Assembly: GCA_018292915.2 (NCBI GenBank)
Contig: JACVVK020000372.1
Coordinates: forward strand, 367,001-431,000
DNA from: Batillaria attramentaria
Taxonomy: Eukaryota > Mollusca > Gastropoda > Batillariidae
DNA: 64,000 nt
Direction of reading: 5' to 3'
Shown here: positions 11,471 to 23,909 of the stretch, in pieces
Layout of the letters: every line of letters begins with the position of its first letter
Numbering within the stretch: position 1 is the stretch's first letter
Made by a program: the position numbers and the translations under genes
The notes under the pieces: model-generated
Seen by the model: the letters and a program-made list of their open reading frames with translations, nothing else
What the model was told of the DNA's origin: nothing
The model's database searches: none

Positions 11471-11966
11471 GGGGCAGGGGGTCCACCAACGAAAGAAATC
11501 ACAGTTGTTACAATAACACTATTTTCGTTACTCTAATATTTCGTTCCACTCGCAAAACTCTAACGAAATGAACGAAACGAGAAAGAAAGAAATTTGTTGG
11601 TACTTCTAAATTTCACTATCATATCACCAGCCACTAAACACATCTGATTTCCCTCAGTGAATAGACCGAATCGCAATATTTGCATCATCGAGTTTGCGTG
11701 TCTCCGACACATCCTGTGTGCTAGGCGGTAGTAACTGATTGGGTATATTGCAGGAGACGATTAGTTTGGTGGTTCATGTAGAAGGCAAGGTCAGTAGAAC
11801 TCGTATTGTGAAGCAGGCTGGCGGCTGGATCCAGTCAGTATAACAGCGTTAGCTTCATAGCTATAGTAGCACGTCTCGTTTGCACACGACGATTCAGGGC
11901 CAAGATGGGAATATTCGCGAACTTCAAGAAGCGCCGGTGAATGATTTCGGGTTGTATTTTGCTGTC
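11471..11966. other. non-coding spacer
   Basis: Unique sequence with several ACGAAA-type words at 11550-11595. No exon supported. Confidence 0.4.
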
Positions 11967-12095
11967 GTTGTTTGTTTGTTTGTTTGTTTGTTTGTTTGTT
12001 TGTTTGTTTGTTTGTTTGTTTGTTTGTTTGTTTTTGTTTTTAACTACTTTATTGTCCCTTTCGGGAAATTCGGGCTGCTTCCCCCGAGGAATACC
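11967..12095 (-). mobile_element. retroposon 3' tail with (CAAA)n
   Basis: The minus strand reads GAATTTCCCGAAAGGGACAA, then TAAAGTAGTTAAAAAC and a long (CAAA)n run (11967-12035 on the plus strand). The same tail phrase (GGATTTCCCGACAGGG, ATAATAAAGTAG) ends the SINE at 56404-56715. The tetranucleotide is therefore probably grown from the retroposon tail. Confidence 0.7.
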
Positions 12096-12292
12096 TATCC
12101 GACATTTCAGTTTTGTTGTTGTTGTTGTTTTAATCACCGATATGCATCGTACAAAATTGTGTTGACTGTGTGTTTTTTGTAATGGACAGTTCATTGAAGG
12201 ATGTACAATCTTTTTCCAGTATTTAAAATTATGGTGTCTGTTCATGTATGTGTGCGTTTGTTTTTGTGGGTGTAAGTTTGCACGTGTTTAAA

Positions 12293-12293
12293 A

Positions 12294-12342
<49 letters not shown>
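12293..12342. repeat. (GTT)n microsatellite
   Basis: Pure trinucleotide run of 50 bp; a smaller one lies at 12113-12129. Confidence 0.97.
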
Positions 12343-12343
<1 letters not shown>

Positions 12344-12728
12344 GGTTTTGTTTTCCCTTGGTATAGGAACGGGACGAAAGAAGTACGAAACTGACAATAT
12401 TATTATGATTGTCATTTCCATCGTCGGTGAACCACAAGAAAATCAGCTACAAATCTTTCACGAGCAAAGAAAAACGGAACGAAACTTAAACGAAACTGGT
12501 TGGTGCTTCTAAATTTCGTTATTATATTTGAGGTTAGCATGATTGTACTTGTAATAGACAAGTTCTGGCACCAGATAAGAGGGTGGACGGGGGGGGGGGG
12601 GGGGGGCGTTGATGGAGCGGGATGGGAAGATGGCTAAGTTGCAAATACACACAAAAAATGATTTCTTCACAACTCTTTAACTCTTGAAAGCCCATGCAAA
12701 AAATCTCCGTTTGAAATCTTCAAATCAC
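12343..12728. other. non-coding spacer with a G run
   Basis: A G homopolymer of about 17 bp at 12590-12606. Nothing else recognised. Confidence 0.4.
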
Positions 12729-12813
12729 TAGGAGCCACTTCAAGCCACTATTATGCAATCTGCAGCGGTCTCGGCCCAGCGGCTTGCGTAATGGTAGCAT
12801 GAAGTGGCTCCTA
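12729..12813. other. 85-nt imperfect hairpin (microRNA-precursor-like)
   Basis: TAGGAGCCACTTCA at 12729-12742 pairs perfectly with TGAAGTGGCTCCTA at 12800-12813. Pairing continues inwards between ACTATTATGCAA and TTGCGTAATGGT through G-C, A-T and G-U pairs, with only two mismatches near the join. A terminal loop of roughly 15 nt remains. Size and pairing fit an animal microRNA precursor. A minimal hairpin transposon is the alternative. The palindrome is seen directly; function is inference. Confidence 0.5.
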
Positions 12814-13490
12814 CTGGTGTGCAGTGGCTTGTTCTTTTTAACAAGTCTTATCATATAGTGGGCAGAAGGTGGTCGGGCTCGTGCTGTTAAGAGTAAAGGA
12901 TTGTATTATGTGCGAGTGCGTGAATGATTTGGTGTTTTCGAGGACACGAACACGCCTCACGTCGTCCAATGGAAATTTTTCCCAATGAAGTTGACCAAAG
13001 CTGGTTTTCCCCCCAATAAAATATGCATAATGTTCTTGAATCACCCTTCATTGTGTATGCGTGAAAGGTCTTAAGCTGCATGGGGTCCAGCCGCGCAAAT
13101 TTTCTGCGAACATACGTTACGCTGCAAGACATTTCTGGAACCACACGTCCGCGGTAAATGGGCCGTGATGGTAGTATAGACATCTAGGGAATCGAAAACA
13201 GTCGAATTTCAGGATCTACGTTTGCGCATGGCTGCATTTGTGTGACGTTGATAGCTTGATTTGCTACGGTTCTTCTGTGGCAGACTGTCGGCGCTCCTTG
13301 CAAATGGAGCCATAACGGTGATCTACAATGTCGATTCTGCGAAGAAATGCACGCAGCTAACCAGCACATGAGAGAGAGAGAGAGGCAGAGAACATCAACA
13401 ACGTTATCAAACGGTGATCATGAGTGGTGAAGATTTTTGCCTCCAATTACTTGCACGTCAGGAGCGTGTGCGTCGAATTACGATGTCATG
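12814..13490. other. non-coding spacer
   Basis: Contains an (AG)n run of 14 bp at 13371-13384. Frames of 60-98 codons overlap on the minus strand without domain or splice support. Confidence 0.4.
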
Positions 13491-13491
13491 C

Positions 13492-13495
<4 letters not shown>

Positions 13496-13531
<36 letters not shown>

Positions 13532-13570
13532 ACTGAAAAAGTGTTTCCGCACAGCCGGAGGTAATTTTAT

Positions 13571-13646
<76 letters not shown>
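13496..13646. repeat. (TC)n and (GT)n microsatellites
   Basis: (TC)n at 13496-13526, then 45 bp of unique sequence, then (GT)n at 13571-13646. Confidence 0.96.
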
Positions 13647-13647
<1 letters not shown>

Positions 13648-14015
13648 TCCTGGCACACAATCTCCTACATCACCTCGGCGTGCGAAGCAAATATTTCTAG
13701 CATTTTCAGACCTCTAAAAAGAGGACGATCACGCCCCTCCGTCTTAAAAACAGGAAAGGCCAGACACATATATAGCATACTCGTTACATGCCTCGTTGCT
13801 CGGCACAATACGACACAATAGGAAGAAAAGCATCGTGCGTTAGGTTTCTAGGCGTGCGTTTGGCACTACAACAAAGTTATGGAAAAACTTTCGTCGAATG
13901 CAATTTACCCCTGCTTGCGTCACAGACCACTGAGAAGGCTCGGGTCTGCGTAATTATTGCCCTGAAACTTACCTTAGCGCCATGGATAATAATAAGAAGA
14001 AGAAGAAGAAGAAGA

Positions 14016-14175
14016 GTGAGTGAGTTTTTACGGCTTAAAGCCGCGCAAGCCACAAAGACTAATTCGCGGCTGAGTGTGCCTGCACTACATGAAAAGAACA
14101 AAAATGTAACGTTGGACAAAGAATGCAAACTAGTCTACGGGGCAATATAAACCTAGGACATGCAGGAGACGCTGC
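14016..14175 (-). mobile_element. SINE-like repeat with CGCGGCTTTAAGCC tail, copy 2
   Basis: Same body as 5196-5360: GAGTGAGTGAG, GGCTTAAAGCCGCGCAAGCC, CACAAAGACTAATTCGCGGC and CATGCAGGAGACGCTGCAC. Here the (GAGT)n part is only three units. It is inserted in or beside AAG trinucleotide runs (13990-14015 and 14178-14196). Confidence 0.8.
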
Positions 14176-14177
14176 AC

Positions 14178-14353
14178 AGAAGAAGAAGAAGAAGAAAATG
14201 GACATTTAAAGGACGCCCTCCCCCACAGGAGCTCAGGGCGCCTTACAGTCGACACGCCCTCACTCACACAGAAACACACGCAACATTCCTTCACACATAC
14301 ATTTAACTACAAACACATAATGTGCAGCATCATACACGGCCTCCGCTGCCCCG

Positions 14354-14435
<82 letters not shown>

Positions 14436-14583
14436 CCAGCAAGATGATGATGTGGCAACAGCTATTGGTTGAGGGCAGTGAAGAGGTGGGTTTTCAGATT
14501 TTGCTTGCAGGATGGTTTTGTGTCTACATATCTGACTGATGCCAGGAGAGCATTCCAACAAGTCGGACCCTGGTATGAAAAAC
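14178..14583 (-). mobile_element. L2-like LINE, 3' end
   Basis: On the minus strand, positions 14583-14468 translate to a typical reverse-transcriptase C-terminal peptide (SYQGPTCWNALLASV, then NLKTHLFTALNQ and a stop). The 3' UTR carries (GT)n (14355-14433) and ends with GGCGCCCTGAGCTC, GGGGGAGGGCGTCC and TTTAAATGTCC before (TTC)n, the stem-type tail of L2 elements. It is a 5'-truncated dead copy. Confidence 0.8.
14355..14433. repeat. (AC)n microsatellite
   Basis: About 79 bp, inside the 3' UTR of the L2-like fragment. Confidence 0.97.
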
Positions 14584-14599
14584 TATGGATGTGATAAAT

Positions 14600-15400
14600 A
14601 CTTAGACCCTTATACCATCCGCGCTCCTTTTCCAATGCATGTGTTGTTTTTACCTTCGTCTCCCCCCAAAAACATAAACGGATCTAGTGCTATGGGTGCG
14701 ACAAGTACATAAACCCTTTTACCGTTTACCACCCGCGCTCCTTTTCCAATGCATGTGTTGTTTTTACCTTCGTCTCCCTAAAAAAACATAAACGGATCTA
14801 GCGCTATGGGTGTGACAAGTACATAGATCTTTTTAACGTATACCACCCGCGCTCCTTTTCCAATGCATGTGTTGTTTTTACCTTCGTCCCCCCCCCCAAA
14901 AAAAAAACAACAAAAAAAACCCCGGATCTAGCGTTATGGGTGTGACAAGTACATAGACCCTTTTACCGTTTACCACCCGCGCTCCTTTTCCAATGCATGT
15001 GTTGTTTTTACCTCCGTCTCCAAATAAAACCATCAAACAAACGGATCTAGCGCCACGGATTTGACAAGTACATAGATCTTTTTACCGTTTACCACCCCGC
15101 GCTCCTTTTCCAATGCATGTGTTGTTTTTACCTCCGTCTCCAAATAAAACCATCAAACAAACGGATCTAGCGCCACGGATTTGACAAGTACATAGATCTT
15201 TTTACCGTTTACCACCCCGCGCTCCTTTTCCAATGCATGTGTTGTTTTTACCTTCGTCTCCAAAAAAACATAAACGGATCTAGCGCTATAGGTGTGACAA
15301 GTACATAGACCCTTTTACCGTTTACCACCCGTGCTCCTTTTCCAATGCATGTGTTGTCTGCCTTCGTCTCCGAAAAAAAAATCAAACAAACGGATCTCAT
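14600..15400 (+). repeat. satellite-like tandem array, 7 units of 112-130 bp
   Basis: GCGCTCCTTTTCCAATGCAT recurs at 14621, 14735, 14849, 14979, 15099, 15219 and (as GTGCTCC) 15331. Each unit continues with GTTGTTTTTACC, a variable A-rich stretch, ACGGATCTAGCG and GACAAGTACATAGA. The units at 15001-15120 and 15121-15240 are identical across 120 bp, which points to a recent duplication or gene conversion. Confidence 0.95.
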
Positions 15401-15861
15401 TACTCTGGGACAGATGCTTGTCCAATGTTTTATGTCCCTTTGCAGCTCCGGGTAAGCTGACATACAGGACAAGATAATCACAACCCTCACCATGAAAAAA
15501 GGGTCTATACGCCTGTCAAGTTCATGGCGCTTGCGCCCTTTTTCCCAGACGGCGGTAGATCATCGTGGGGAGACAGCTTCTCCTGACATTTCGCAGAATA
15601 AGAACTACGGTCGCGTTTGTTCCCGGAACTAATCTCGATTCTGACCCTAGTGACCCCCCTTGAGTGGCCTGATTCATCTGGACAAGGAGTGTTCGATTTC
15701 CTGCTCGACTGACGCTGCTCCTGATCTGCCCGATGTCATGTCAGTGGCACCTTGACATGCATTTAAATACAGCGATCGAATACATTCATGTTTTTGGTGG
15801 GGTTTTTTGCGTCATGCTTCACTGAGTGCTTGCATATACACACTCAGCTGATTACCATCGT
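15401..15861. other. non-coding spacer
   Basis: 15500-15560 (GGCGCTTGCGCCCTTTTTCC, then ACGGCGGTAGATC) has a diverged relative at about 48580-48625 (GGCGCTTGCACCC, then GACGGTAGAGATC), so it may be an old interspersed repeat. Confidence 0.4.
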
Positions 15862-16076
15862 GACGTGGCTTTTCGTTATGGGCCGCTCCTGCGAAGCTGT
15901 GTTTGACGTGGCTTTTCGTTCTGGGCCGCTCCTGCGAGGCTGTGTTTGACGTGGCTTTTCGTTATGGGCCGCTCCTGCGAAGCTGTGTTTGACGTGGCTT
16001 TTCGTTATGGGCCGCTCCTGCGAAGCTGTGTTTGACGTGGCTTTTCGTTATGGGCCGCTCCTGCGAAGCTGTGTTG
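15862..16076 (+). repeat. 43-bp minisatellite, 5 units
   Basis: GACGTGGCTTTTCGTTATGG starts at 15862, 15905, 15948, 15991 and 16034, exactly 43 bp apart. Units are nearly identical; unit 2 has TTCTGG and GAGGC variants. Confidence 0.98.
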
Positions 16077-16190
16077 CAGTCGACCGATGCGTTTTTTTTT
16101 TATAATTATGCAATTACCTGTCTTGTTTTTCACTTCACCGATTGTTTGGTTTTGCTGGCCCGGGTTGGATTTTCAACGTCTCTGCTACGA

Positions 16191-16369
16191 GAGGGTGGGT
16201 GGGTGTTTAGGGGTTTAACGTCCTTTTCCACCGCATAGGGTGATATCAAAGACGGGGCAACGATGAAAAAGCCAGCACAATATTTGGCCCCAGCCGGGAT
16301 CGAACTCACGACCCGAGCATTAGAAGTCCAACGCTCTACCATTCGACCACCCCGGCGCCCCACTCTCTC
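16191..16369 (-). mobile_element. SINE-1 copy, full length
   Basis: Reverse copy. Perfect 12-bp duplication TCTCTGCTACGA at 16179-16190 and 16370-16381. The head end abuts a short CT run. Confidence 0.92.
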
Positions 16370-16534
16370 TCTCTGCTACGAAGACGGAGACGGCCCTAAT
16401 GGGTGGGTTAGGGTTGGGAAGGGTCAGCTACAATGCACTTTAACTGCCGCGCTGAACACTGTTCATTATAGACAGTCTGGTAATTGTGATGGGTAAGGTA
16501 TACAAACAGGCCAAGATCACACAGCCCCCCAAAA

Positions 16535-16615
16535 AACTTTTTTTCTCGTTGCCCTTGTCTTTCAAATCACCCATACGCGGTGGAAGAGGGCGTTAAACTC
16601 CCAAACACCCACACG
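16535..16615 (+). mobile_element. SINE-1 3' fragment
   Basis: TTTTTTCTCGTTGCCC, TATGCGG-like GGTGGAAGAGGGCGTTAAAC and CCCAAACACCCACAC are the SINE-1 body and tail. The head is missing, so it is a 5'-truncated or decayed copy. Confidence 0.75.
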
Positions 16616-17857
16616 CTAGTGGCAGGGACGTTAACTCCACGTAAACAGCCGACTAACCAGAGTTGTCAGACGCAATATGGGACGGCAAAGGCCAGGGGAC
16701 GGGTCGGCTGACCACGCCACCACGATTCATCAGCCAAGCTGCCACTCAAACGGAACAGGGGCCGGCTCGCGTCAATACACTTCGCTCCTTCAGCTATCTC
16801 CTGGTCGTAAAAGGCTTGTGTCACGGCAAGGCGCGATCGGAACATTTTGGTTTTTGCCGACCTCGGTCAGCCCCTCGGCTAAGCTACTCGCTTTATTATC
16901 GTTGATTTCCTATAATTGTGCTTTCATGTGGGGGTGTGGGGGTGAGGGGGGGGGGGCAATAATGCAGTGTGTGCGAGGGATTTTTGTGCGACCCCCTCTT
17001 ACGGGATTATATAAATAGACTGAGTTCATTTTCTACGAGGGAAGTAACTGTAGTACTTGGATTGTAGACTCCAGAGTGCAGTCCCTTTTCGGCGGGGCGT
17101 GAAAATGTGACTGCTTACAGCCAGCGCCATTTTCAAAAATGGCGAAATTTTTTTAGAAAAGCGAAGACTTGTGTGTCATATGATTCTATTTGAAACGAAG
17201 TCTTGAATATCCGACCACTTTTCGTTTGGGCAAAATCTTTGCCGGCCAGCGGACAATTATTGTTGCGCTTTGATGGCACTGTTTACGTGGTACACTGATC
17301 CAACAGGATGTGAGTAAACGGCAAGGGGGTTGCACTCTGACAGGCCAAGGTGTTGCACTCTACAGGCAAGTATTATTGCACGGTGCAGACGATCACGTAC
17401 CTGCCTTGTGGTGGAATAAGAGACGATTACAAAAGCATACACACCCGTGCTCTAGGACTGAATGTAATAATAGATCTGTCTATTCAGACAGAGACATGTT
17501 ATATATGTCTCTGATTCAGAAACACGCCTACTTTCACTCTGAAGACAGCCTGCCATCACTTGCGCCATTCAGGATCCTTCTGGGTTCAAAGCTGGTCAAG
17601 GATGACATAGTGCGCGACCTTGTGTTTGAGAGCACCGAGACAATTTAGGCCCGTCACGGTAGCGCAGTGAGCGCCATTTCCCCACCGTGCACAGAGGTAC
17701 TTTCCACTGAAAGACTCTGTGCCCCAGAGAGTGCTTGGATTGAGCACTGAGTGGTCTCGCTTTGTTGTTGTTACTGTTTGGTCTGGTCTGTTTAATCACG
17801 TGCATTCAAGTTCACAGGCATCACATCTCTGAAAAAAAAACTGAACTCTCCTTTTAT
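16616..17857. other. non-coding spacer
   Basis: Frames at 16663-17018 and 17310-17648 (112 codons) have no recognisable domain. A G-rich run lies at about 16927-16957. No supported splice structure. Confidence 0.4.
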
Positions 17858-17925
17858 GTTAATAATAATAATAATAATAATACCGGGCTCTAAGCGCCGT
17901 ACAGGTGGATGACATTGAGAGAAGT
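17858..17925 (-). mobile_element. L2-like retroposon tail
   Basis: The minus strand reads TACGGCGCTTAGAGCCCGGT followed by (ATT)n (17860-17883). This is the GCGC-stem plus trinucleotide ending of L2-like elements and their SINE partners. Confidence 0.65.
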
Positions 17926-18455
17926 GGCTGACATTTACGGGAGACAACTGTGTAAATTTTTGACGAGCTTTAACTCCCTTCTTCGACCGAATCCGGAGAG
18001 AAAATGCCCGTATAAGCAGCCCAACTGAGTGAATTACCGGCCGAAGATGCTCCATCATGTGAGAATGTTGACACACTCAGGAGATTTAGCGCCCGGACGC
18101 AAACAGAAAACAGATGCCAGTTCCTACACCCAAGAGAAATGAATTGAAAATAACACGACGTCAAGAAAAAAAAAAGTCCAAGAAATACAGGCGGGTCCCA
18201 TGTTGCACTCGAGTGGTGTTTTATTACGAGTAACAAAAATGTGCAAATATATAGCTCGTGGTCTACTGGGAAGCCGCGGGTTTTTTGTTTTTTTTTTTTT
18301 TTTGGGGGGGGGGGTGTTTGTTTTTTTTTTGGGGGGGGGGGGGTTTGGTTTTTGTTGTTGTTGGTTTTTTTTGTTTTTTGTTTGTTTTGTTTTTTACACG
18401 GCAAGGATTGGCCAGTCTTCATGAAGTTGCATACATTTGAATACTGTCGTTCGTA
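17926..18455. other. non-coding spacer with T and G homopolymers
   Basis: 18281-18394 is a T/G low-complexity block with G runs at 18304-18313 and 18331-18342. Confidence 0.5.
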
Positions 18456-18471
18456 TTTCACAGTAAACGAG

Positions 18472-18646
18472 TGGGTGGGGCGGGTGTTTGGGGTGTTTAA
18501 CGTCCTTTTCCACCGCATACGGGTGATATTAAAGACGGGGCAACGATGAAAAAGCCAGCACAAATATTTGGCCCCAGTCGGGATCGAACTCACGACCCGA
18601 GCATTAGAAGTCCAACGCTCTACCATTCGACCACCCCGGCTCCCCC
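18472..18646 (-). mobile_element. SINE-1 copy, full length
   Basis: Reverse copy with perfect 14-bp duplication TCACAGTAAACGAG at 18458-18471 and 18647-18660. Confidence 0.95.
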
Positions 18647-18709
18647 TCACAGTAAACGAGCAAATAAACTCTGAAGTAGTCATTGTCGTATACTTTGGGG
18701 GATATGATA

Positions 18710-18879
18710 GGGTGGGTGGGTGTTTGGGGGTTTAACGTCCTTTTCCACCACATAGGGTGATATCAAAGACGGGGCAACGATGAAAAAGCCAGCACAAATA
18801 TTTGGCCCCAGTCGGGATCGAACTCACGACCCGAGCATTAGAAGTCCAACGCTCTACCATTCGACCACCCCGGCTCCCC
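18710..18879 (-). mobile_element. SINE-1 copy, full length
   Basis: Reverse copy only 63 bp from the previous one, with its own perfect 13-bp duplication GGGGGATATGATA (18697-18709 and 18880-18892). The two elements are nearly identical over head and body, so both insertions are recent. Confidence 0.95.
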
Positions 18880-18892
18880 GGGGGATATGATA

Positions 18893-19539
18893 AGCGGCGT
18901 ACCTTAGTCAGTACTTCAGCCAACAAGTCACTTGACTGAAGCGGAGTCAGTGGACAGGGGCCACTGGAAACCGCCTACATTATCCCTGTTAGAATCATCG
19001 CCGCGGGGGCAGTGACCAACACCAGAACAAACAAAAACCCAACAAACTTATGGCAAACAAACTTTTTGCTTGGGAGCTGCATTGCACAAGAACTTGGAAA
19101 AACAGGAACAAGTAAGGTGAAAGCAGAGATATCTCAAAGGCAAAAATGAAGTTTATCAAGCAGATTTGCAACAACAACAAAATTGGACTTAGAAATAGAC
19201 GAAAATAGCTGCAAATCTGTAAAATCGAAATTGTATCAAAGCTGCAAAACTAAACACTTAAAAAAAAACTACGGCTTTCAGGCGATGCTTCCCCGCGACT
19301 TCTTCTTCCTCTATCCACTGTCTCTGACTGAAGTCCTTGTGATCATATACACGCACGACACTATCACTATCAACTACAACAACGTCCACAGTGTTCCTTT
19401 CGAAAAGGATGAACATTCACGGTTTGCACAGTAGAGGCTGCTTCTGTAACCTCAACCATGTCAGCCCAATGTGCAGTGCAACTTGCCTCACAGCGAGCCC
19501 CATATAGACCGGTCCAGTGGAACCTGTGTAGCCAGTCCA
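18893..19539. other. non-coding spacer
   Basis: AT-rich with short A runs. An 83-codon frame at 19183-19434 has no recognisable feature. Confidence 0.4.
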
Positions 19540-19814
19540 GGGCCCGTATGTAATAGTCGAGGTTAGGGCTTTTAGCCGCGGGTTAGAGTCTAACCTCGAA
19601 TTAAACTAGCTCTAGGATTAAAGTTTCTGTTGTTTATTGTTTTAAATCAGGAAGCGGGCCCATTTCAGGAAGGTTCCTGGGCCGTTATAGAAGGATTTTT
19701 TTTTTCTTCCTTTCTTTGCTTCCTTTTTTTTTTTTTTAATTTTGCTTTTGGGTTTCTTTTGTCCTAGTCTGGGTTATGCCCGTTAGATTAACCTCGACTT
19801 TTACATACGAGCCC
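19540..19814. mobile_element. MITE family 2, copy B (inverted)
   Basis: 275 bp with ends GGGCCCGTATGTAATAGTCG and TTTTACATACGAGCCC. The interior is the reverse complement of copies A and C (TTTTGCTTTTGGGTTTCTTT and TAGTCTGGGTTATGCCCG are diagnostic). Confidence 0.87.
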
Positions 19815-20510
19815 AATAAGCGCCATGCCGACTTTAAATTGATACTCGGCTAGACTCGGCTTATACGAGATTTTGAAATACACGTACCGTGTCGCTCAGT
19901 GCACGATACGCGGCGTATCCTATACGTACCGCATCTCCAGAACCATACGACAGTGACCCTGAAGACTTCAGCTGTAGACATGTCTTGCGAAGGAAGGGGC
20001 GAGTATACTCCACTTTACACCGTACACCACGGTTACCCGTGCTTTTAAAGACTCTGCGAGGTAAACGCTTCACGATTTTACCGTCAGTTGCGGCAGCCCG
20101 AAAGTAACAAAACCATTTTTTCGTTTAGGTTATTCCTTTGCTCACAGGTAACGACGAAGCTTTTATTTGGGAGAATTAAGCCATCTGCGCCAGGTCAAAT
20201 AAATGCTTGTGCAATTTCGAGAAACGTTTCGCCAGGTAAACAGAATGTTACGGGGGAATGTTCTCGTTGAAGAGTTGTGCCCGAGAAAGAAACGCATTTT
20301 ACAGGTCGTTTCGAGACGTTAACCAAATACTAGAAATCATGCAGCTCCCTGGCTGTGCTGCGGGTTTATGAGAAATTTTAACTGTTTGTCTGTGAAACGA
20401 ATATTAGTGTCACTGGCTGTTTTGTGCCGTTTTCAAGTAAAGGTTAATTTTTTTAAGCTGTTTTTTGTTGCTGTTGTGTTTTTGGTTGGGTTTCTTTTTT
20501 TTTCTTTTTT
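19815..20510. other. non-coding spacer
   Basis: Paired 70-72 codon frames on opposite strands at 19861-20107 share the same DNA. Neither has a domain. No repeat family recognised. Confidence 0.4.
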
Positions 20511-21744
<1,234 letters not shown>

Positions 21745-21950
21745 GTGTGGTGTGGTGTGGTGTGGTGTGGTGTGGTGTGGTGTGGTGTGGTGTGGTGTGG
21801 TGTGGTGTGGTGTGGTGTGGTGTGGTGTGGTGTGGTGTGGTGTGGTGTGGTGTGGTGTGGTGTGGTGTGGTGTTGCCTTGCCTTGCCTTGCCTTGCCTTG
21901 CCTTGCCTTGCTGTATTGTATTGTATTGTATTGTATTGTATTGTATTGTT
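21745..21950. repeat. three successive pentanucleotide blocks
   Basis: (TGTGG)n at about 21745-21872, then (CCTTG)n at 21874-21910, then (TATTG)n to 21950. It is followed by CCCGTGGTAAGGGAAACTCG, the retroposon-tail phrase seen reversed at 12047-12095. Confidence 0.97.
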
Positions 21951-22078
21951 CCATTCCCGTGGTAAGGGAAACTCGGATTGCTCCCCGAGGGAAGGGGGAG
22001 GGGGGAAGGCGGGCGTCGTGAATTTTTTTATTTATTTTTTTTTTTTCATTCTGCGATCTCTCCCGATTGGAATGGGAT

Positions 22079-22262
22079 CGTTAACGTGCACACTTGATGT
22101 TGTTCGTGCGTGTGTACGCAAGGGCGAGACAGGCACCGTAAACGAGTTGATTTTGAGGGATGGAACGGAAAAAAAATCCAACCACATTCCTGCCCACCAA
22201 AGATTCGAACCAGGCAGCTCTGCATAGGCTTTCGGATGCCGTAACCACTAAATCCCTTCCCA
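22079..22262 (-). mobile_element. SINE-4 copy
   Basis: The minus strand carries a tRNA-like head with TAGTGGTTACGGCATCCG and TGGTTCGAATC, then ACTCGTTTACGGTGCCTGTC and CAAGTGTGCACGTTAACGAT. The best copy is at 40329-40527. Confidence 0.75.
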
Positions 22263-22332
22263 TGGGAATGTGGTGCCTGAGAACGTCCAGTTTCACCGGT
22301 GGTGTAAACCGAACAATAGACGAACGTCTGGC

Positions 22333-22664
22333 ATCGGCGGTCAACAGCTTACTTAGCAGAATCCCCTCAGTCTCTTATTTGTTTGTTAGTGCTGGGATCA
22401 AACCGGGACAGCCCAGCAGGTACAGCGTTGCACTTTCAATGCGGCTGGGGTCGTGAGTTCGAATCCCGCCTGAGAGCTGAAAGTTCGTGCCCAGGTTGGT
22501 TTCCTCTTTGCCTCGTTTTTTGTTAAGACCTTTATGTGTTCGAAAAGGGGCAATAATCCCGCCAATAAACAAACAAACTAATCTTAGTGTTCTTGTTTTT
22601 TGTTTCATTTCTGTTTCAAAGGTCGGGTGTGAAAGCTGGGCCAACGGTTTCTTAATAACCTTGG
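22333..22664 (+). repeat. tandem segmental unit 1 carrying SINE-3
   Basis: CAGCTTACTTAGCAGAATCC, a SINE-3 copy (22375-22590), then TTTCATTTCTGTTTCAAAGG and GTGAAAGCTGGGCCAAC. The same order is repeated at 22665-23089, so SINE and flanks were duplicated together. Confidence 0.85.
22375..22590 (+). mobile_element. SINE-3 copy
   Basis: tRNA-like head: ACAGCGTTGCACTTTCAATG and the B box GTGAGTTCGAATCCCGCC. The body has TTCCTCTTTGCCTCG and GACCTTTATGTGTTCG, with an (AAAC)n tail. The body resembles SINE-1 in layout (TCGTTGCC, then a GAAAAGGG motif), which suggests related families. Confidence 0.8.
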
Positions 22665-23089
<425 letters not shown>

Positions 23090-23225
23090 GATCGTGAGTT
23101 CGAATCCCGCCTAAGAGCCGAAAGTTTGTGCCCAGGCTGTTTTCCTCGTTGCCGAGTCTTTGATAAGGCCCTTATGTGTTCGAAAAGGGGCAGTAATCCC
23201 GCCAAAAAGCAAACAAACTAATCTT
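23090..23225 (+). repeat. partial third unit, SINE-3 3' part
   Basis: Starts at ATCGTGAGTTCGAATCCCGC, so only the B box, body and AAAC tail are present. The left part of the unit is absent, consistent with unequal exchange ending inside the SINE. Confidence 0.8.
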
Positions 23226-23810
23226 ATAAAATATGCTTACAGTTCGAGTCGAGATCGACCCCAAACGCTTTGAAGCTGTGCAGAAGACTTTGCAAAAAGG
23301 AAACTTCGTACAATTCCCACACACAAAAAAAAACCGGGAGAAAGCAATCCTTCTCAATACAACTGCTTCGTAGACGGCCCCTCAGCTTAGAGGTAAACCG
23401 TCCCCAATTTAGAGGAGCAATTCAGACTTATCATTCCACGGTCCCCTGCTGTGACCAAATCGATTCCAGCCTTATCCGTGGCCTCGCGTAGATTCTTTGT
23501 ACGCTCCTCGCTTTCTTATTTCTATTGGGGGCCGTAAAGTTTGGAGTTCCAGAGATAACGTTTCGGTCGGCTCCGGAATTGAGGTCCCGGCTCCCTAATT
23601 CTGGCTTCACTAGGTGCATGCCCTTTGAGGATGTCTTCCAGTTCAAATTCTGGTTCCCACAAAAAAGAGAAACTGATAATACGGACACTAGATAACAAAG
23701 TTCGTAGACGTGGCAAACATGTACGGGTGTGATTGGGTTGAATAAAACTGTGGGAACGAGCGGCGAGAAATCTGAGTTGCGTGCCTGTGACGTGAAAGAG
23801 GTGTATGCTT

Positions 23811-23812
<2 letters not shown>
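23226..23812. other. non-coding spacer
   Basis: Several overlapping 60-85 codon frames but no domain or splice pair. Confidence 0.4.

Positions 23813-23908
<96 letters not shown>
23813..23908. repeat. (GT)n microsatellite
   Basis: Pure GT run of about 96 bp. Confidence 0.97.
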
Positions 23909-23909
<1 letters not shown>

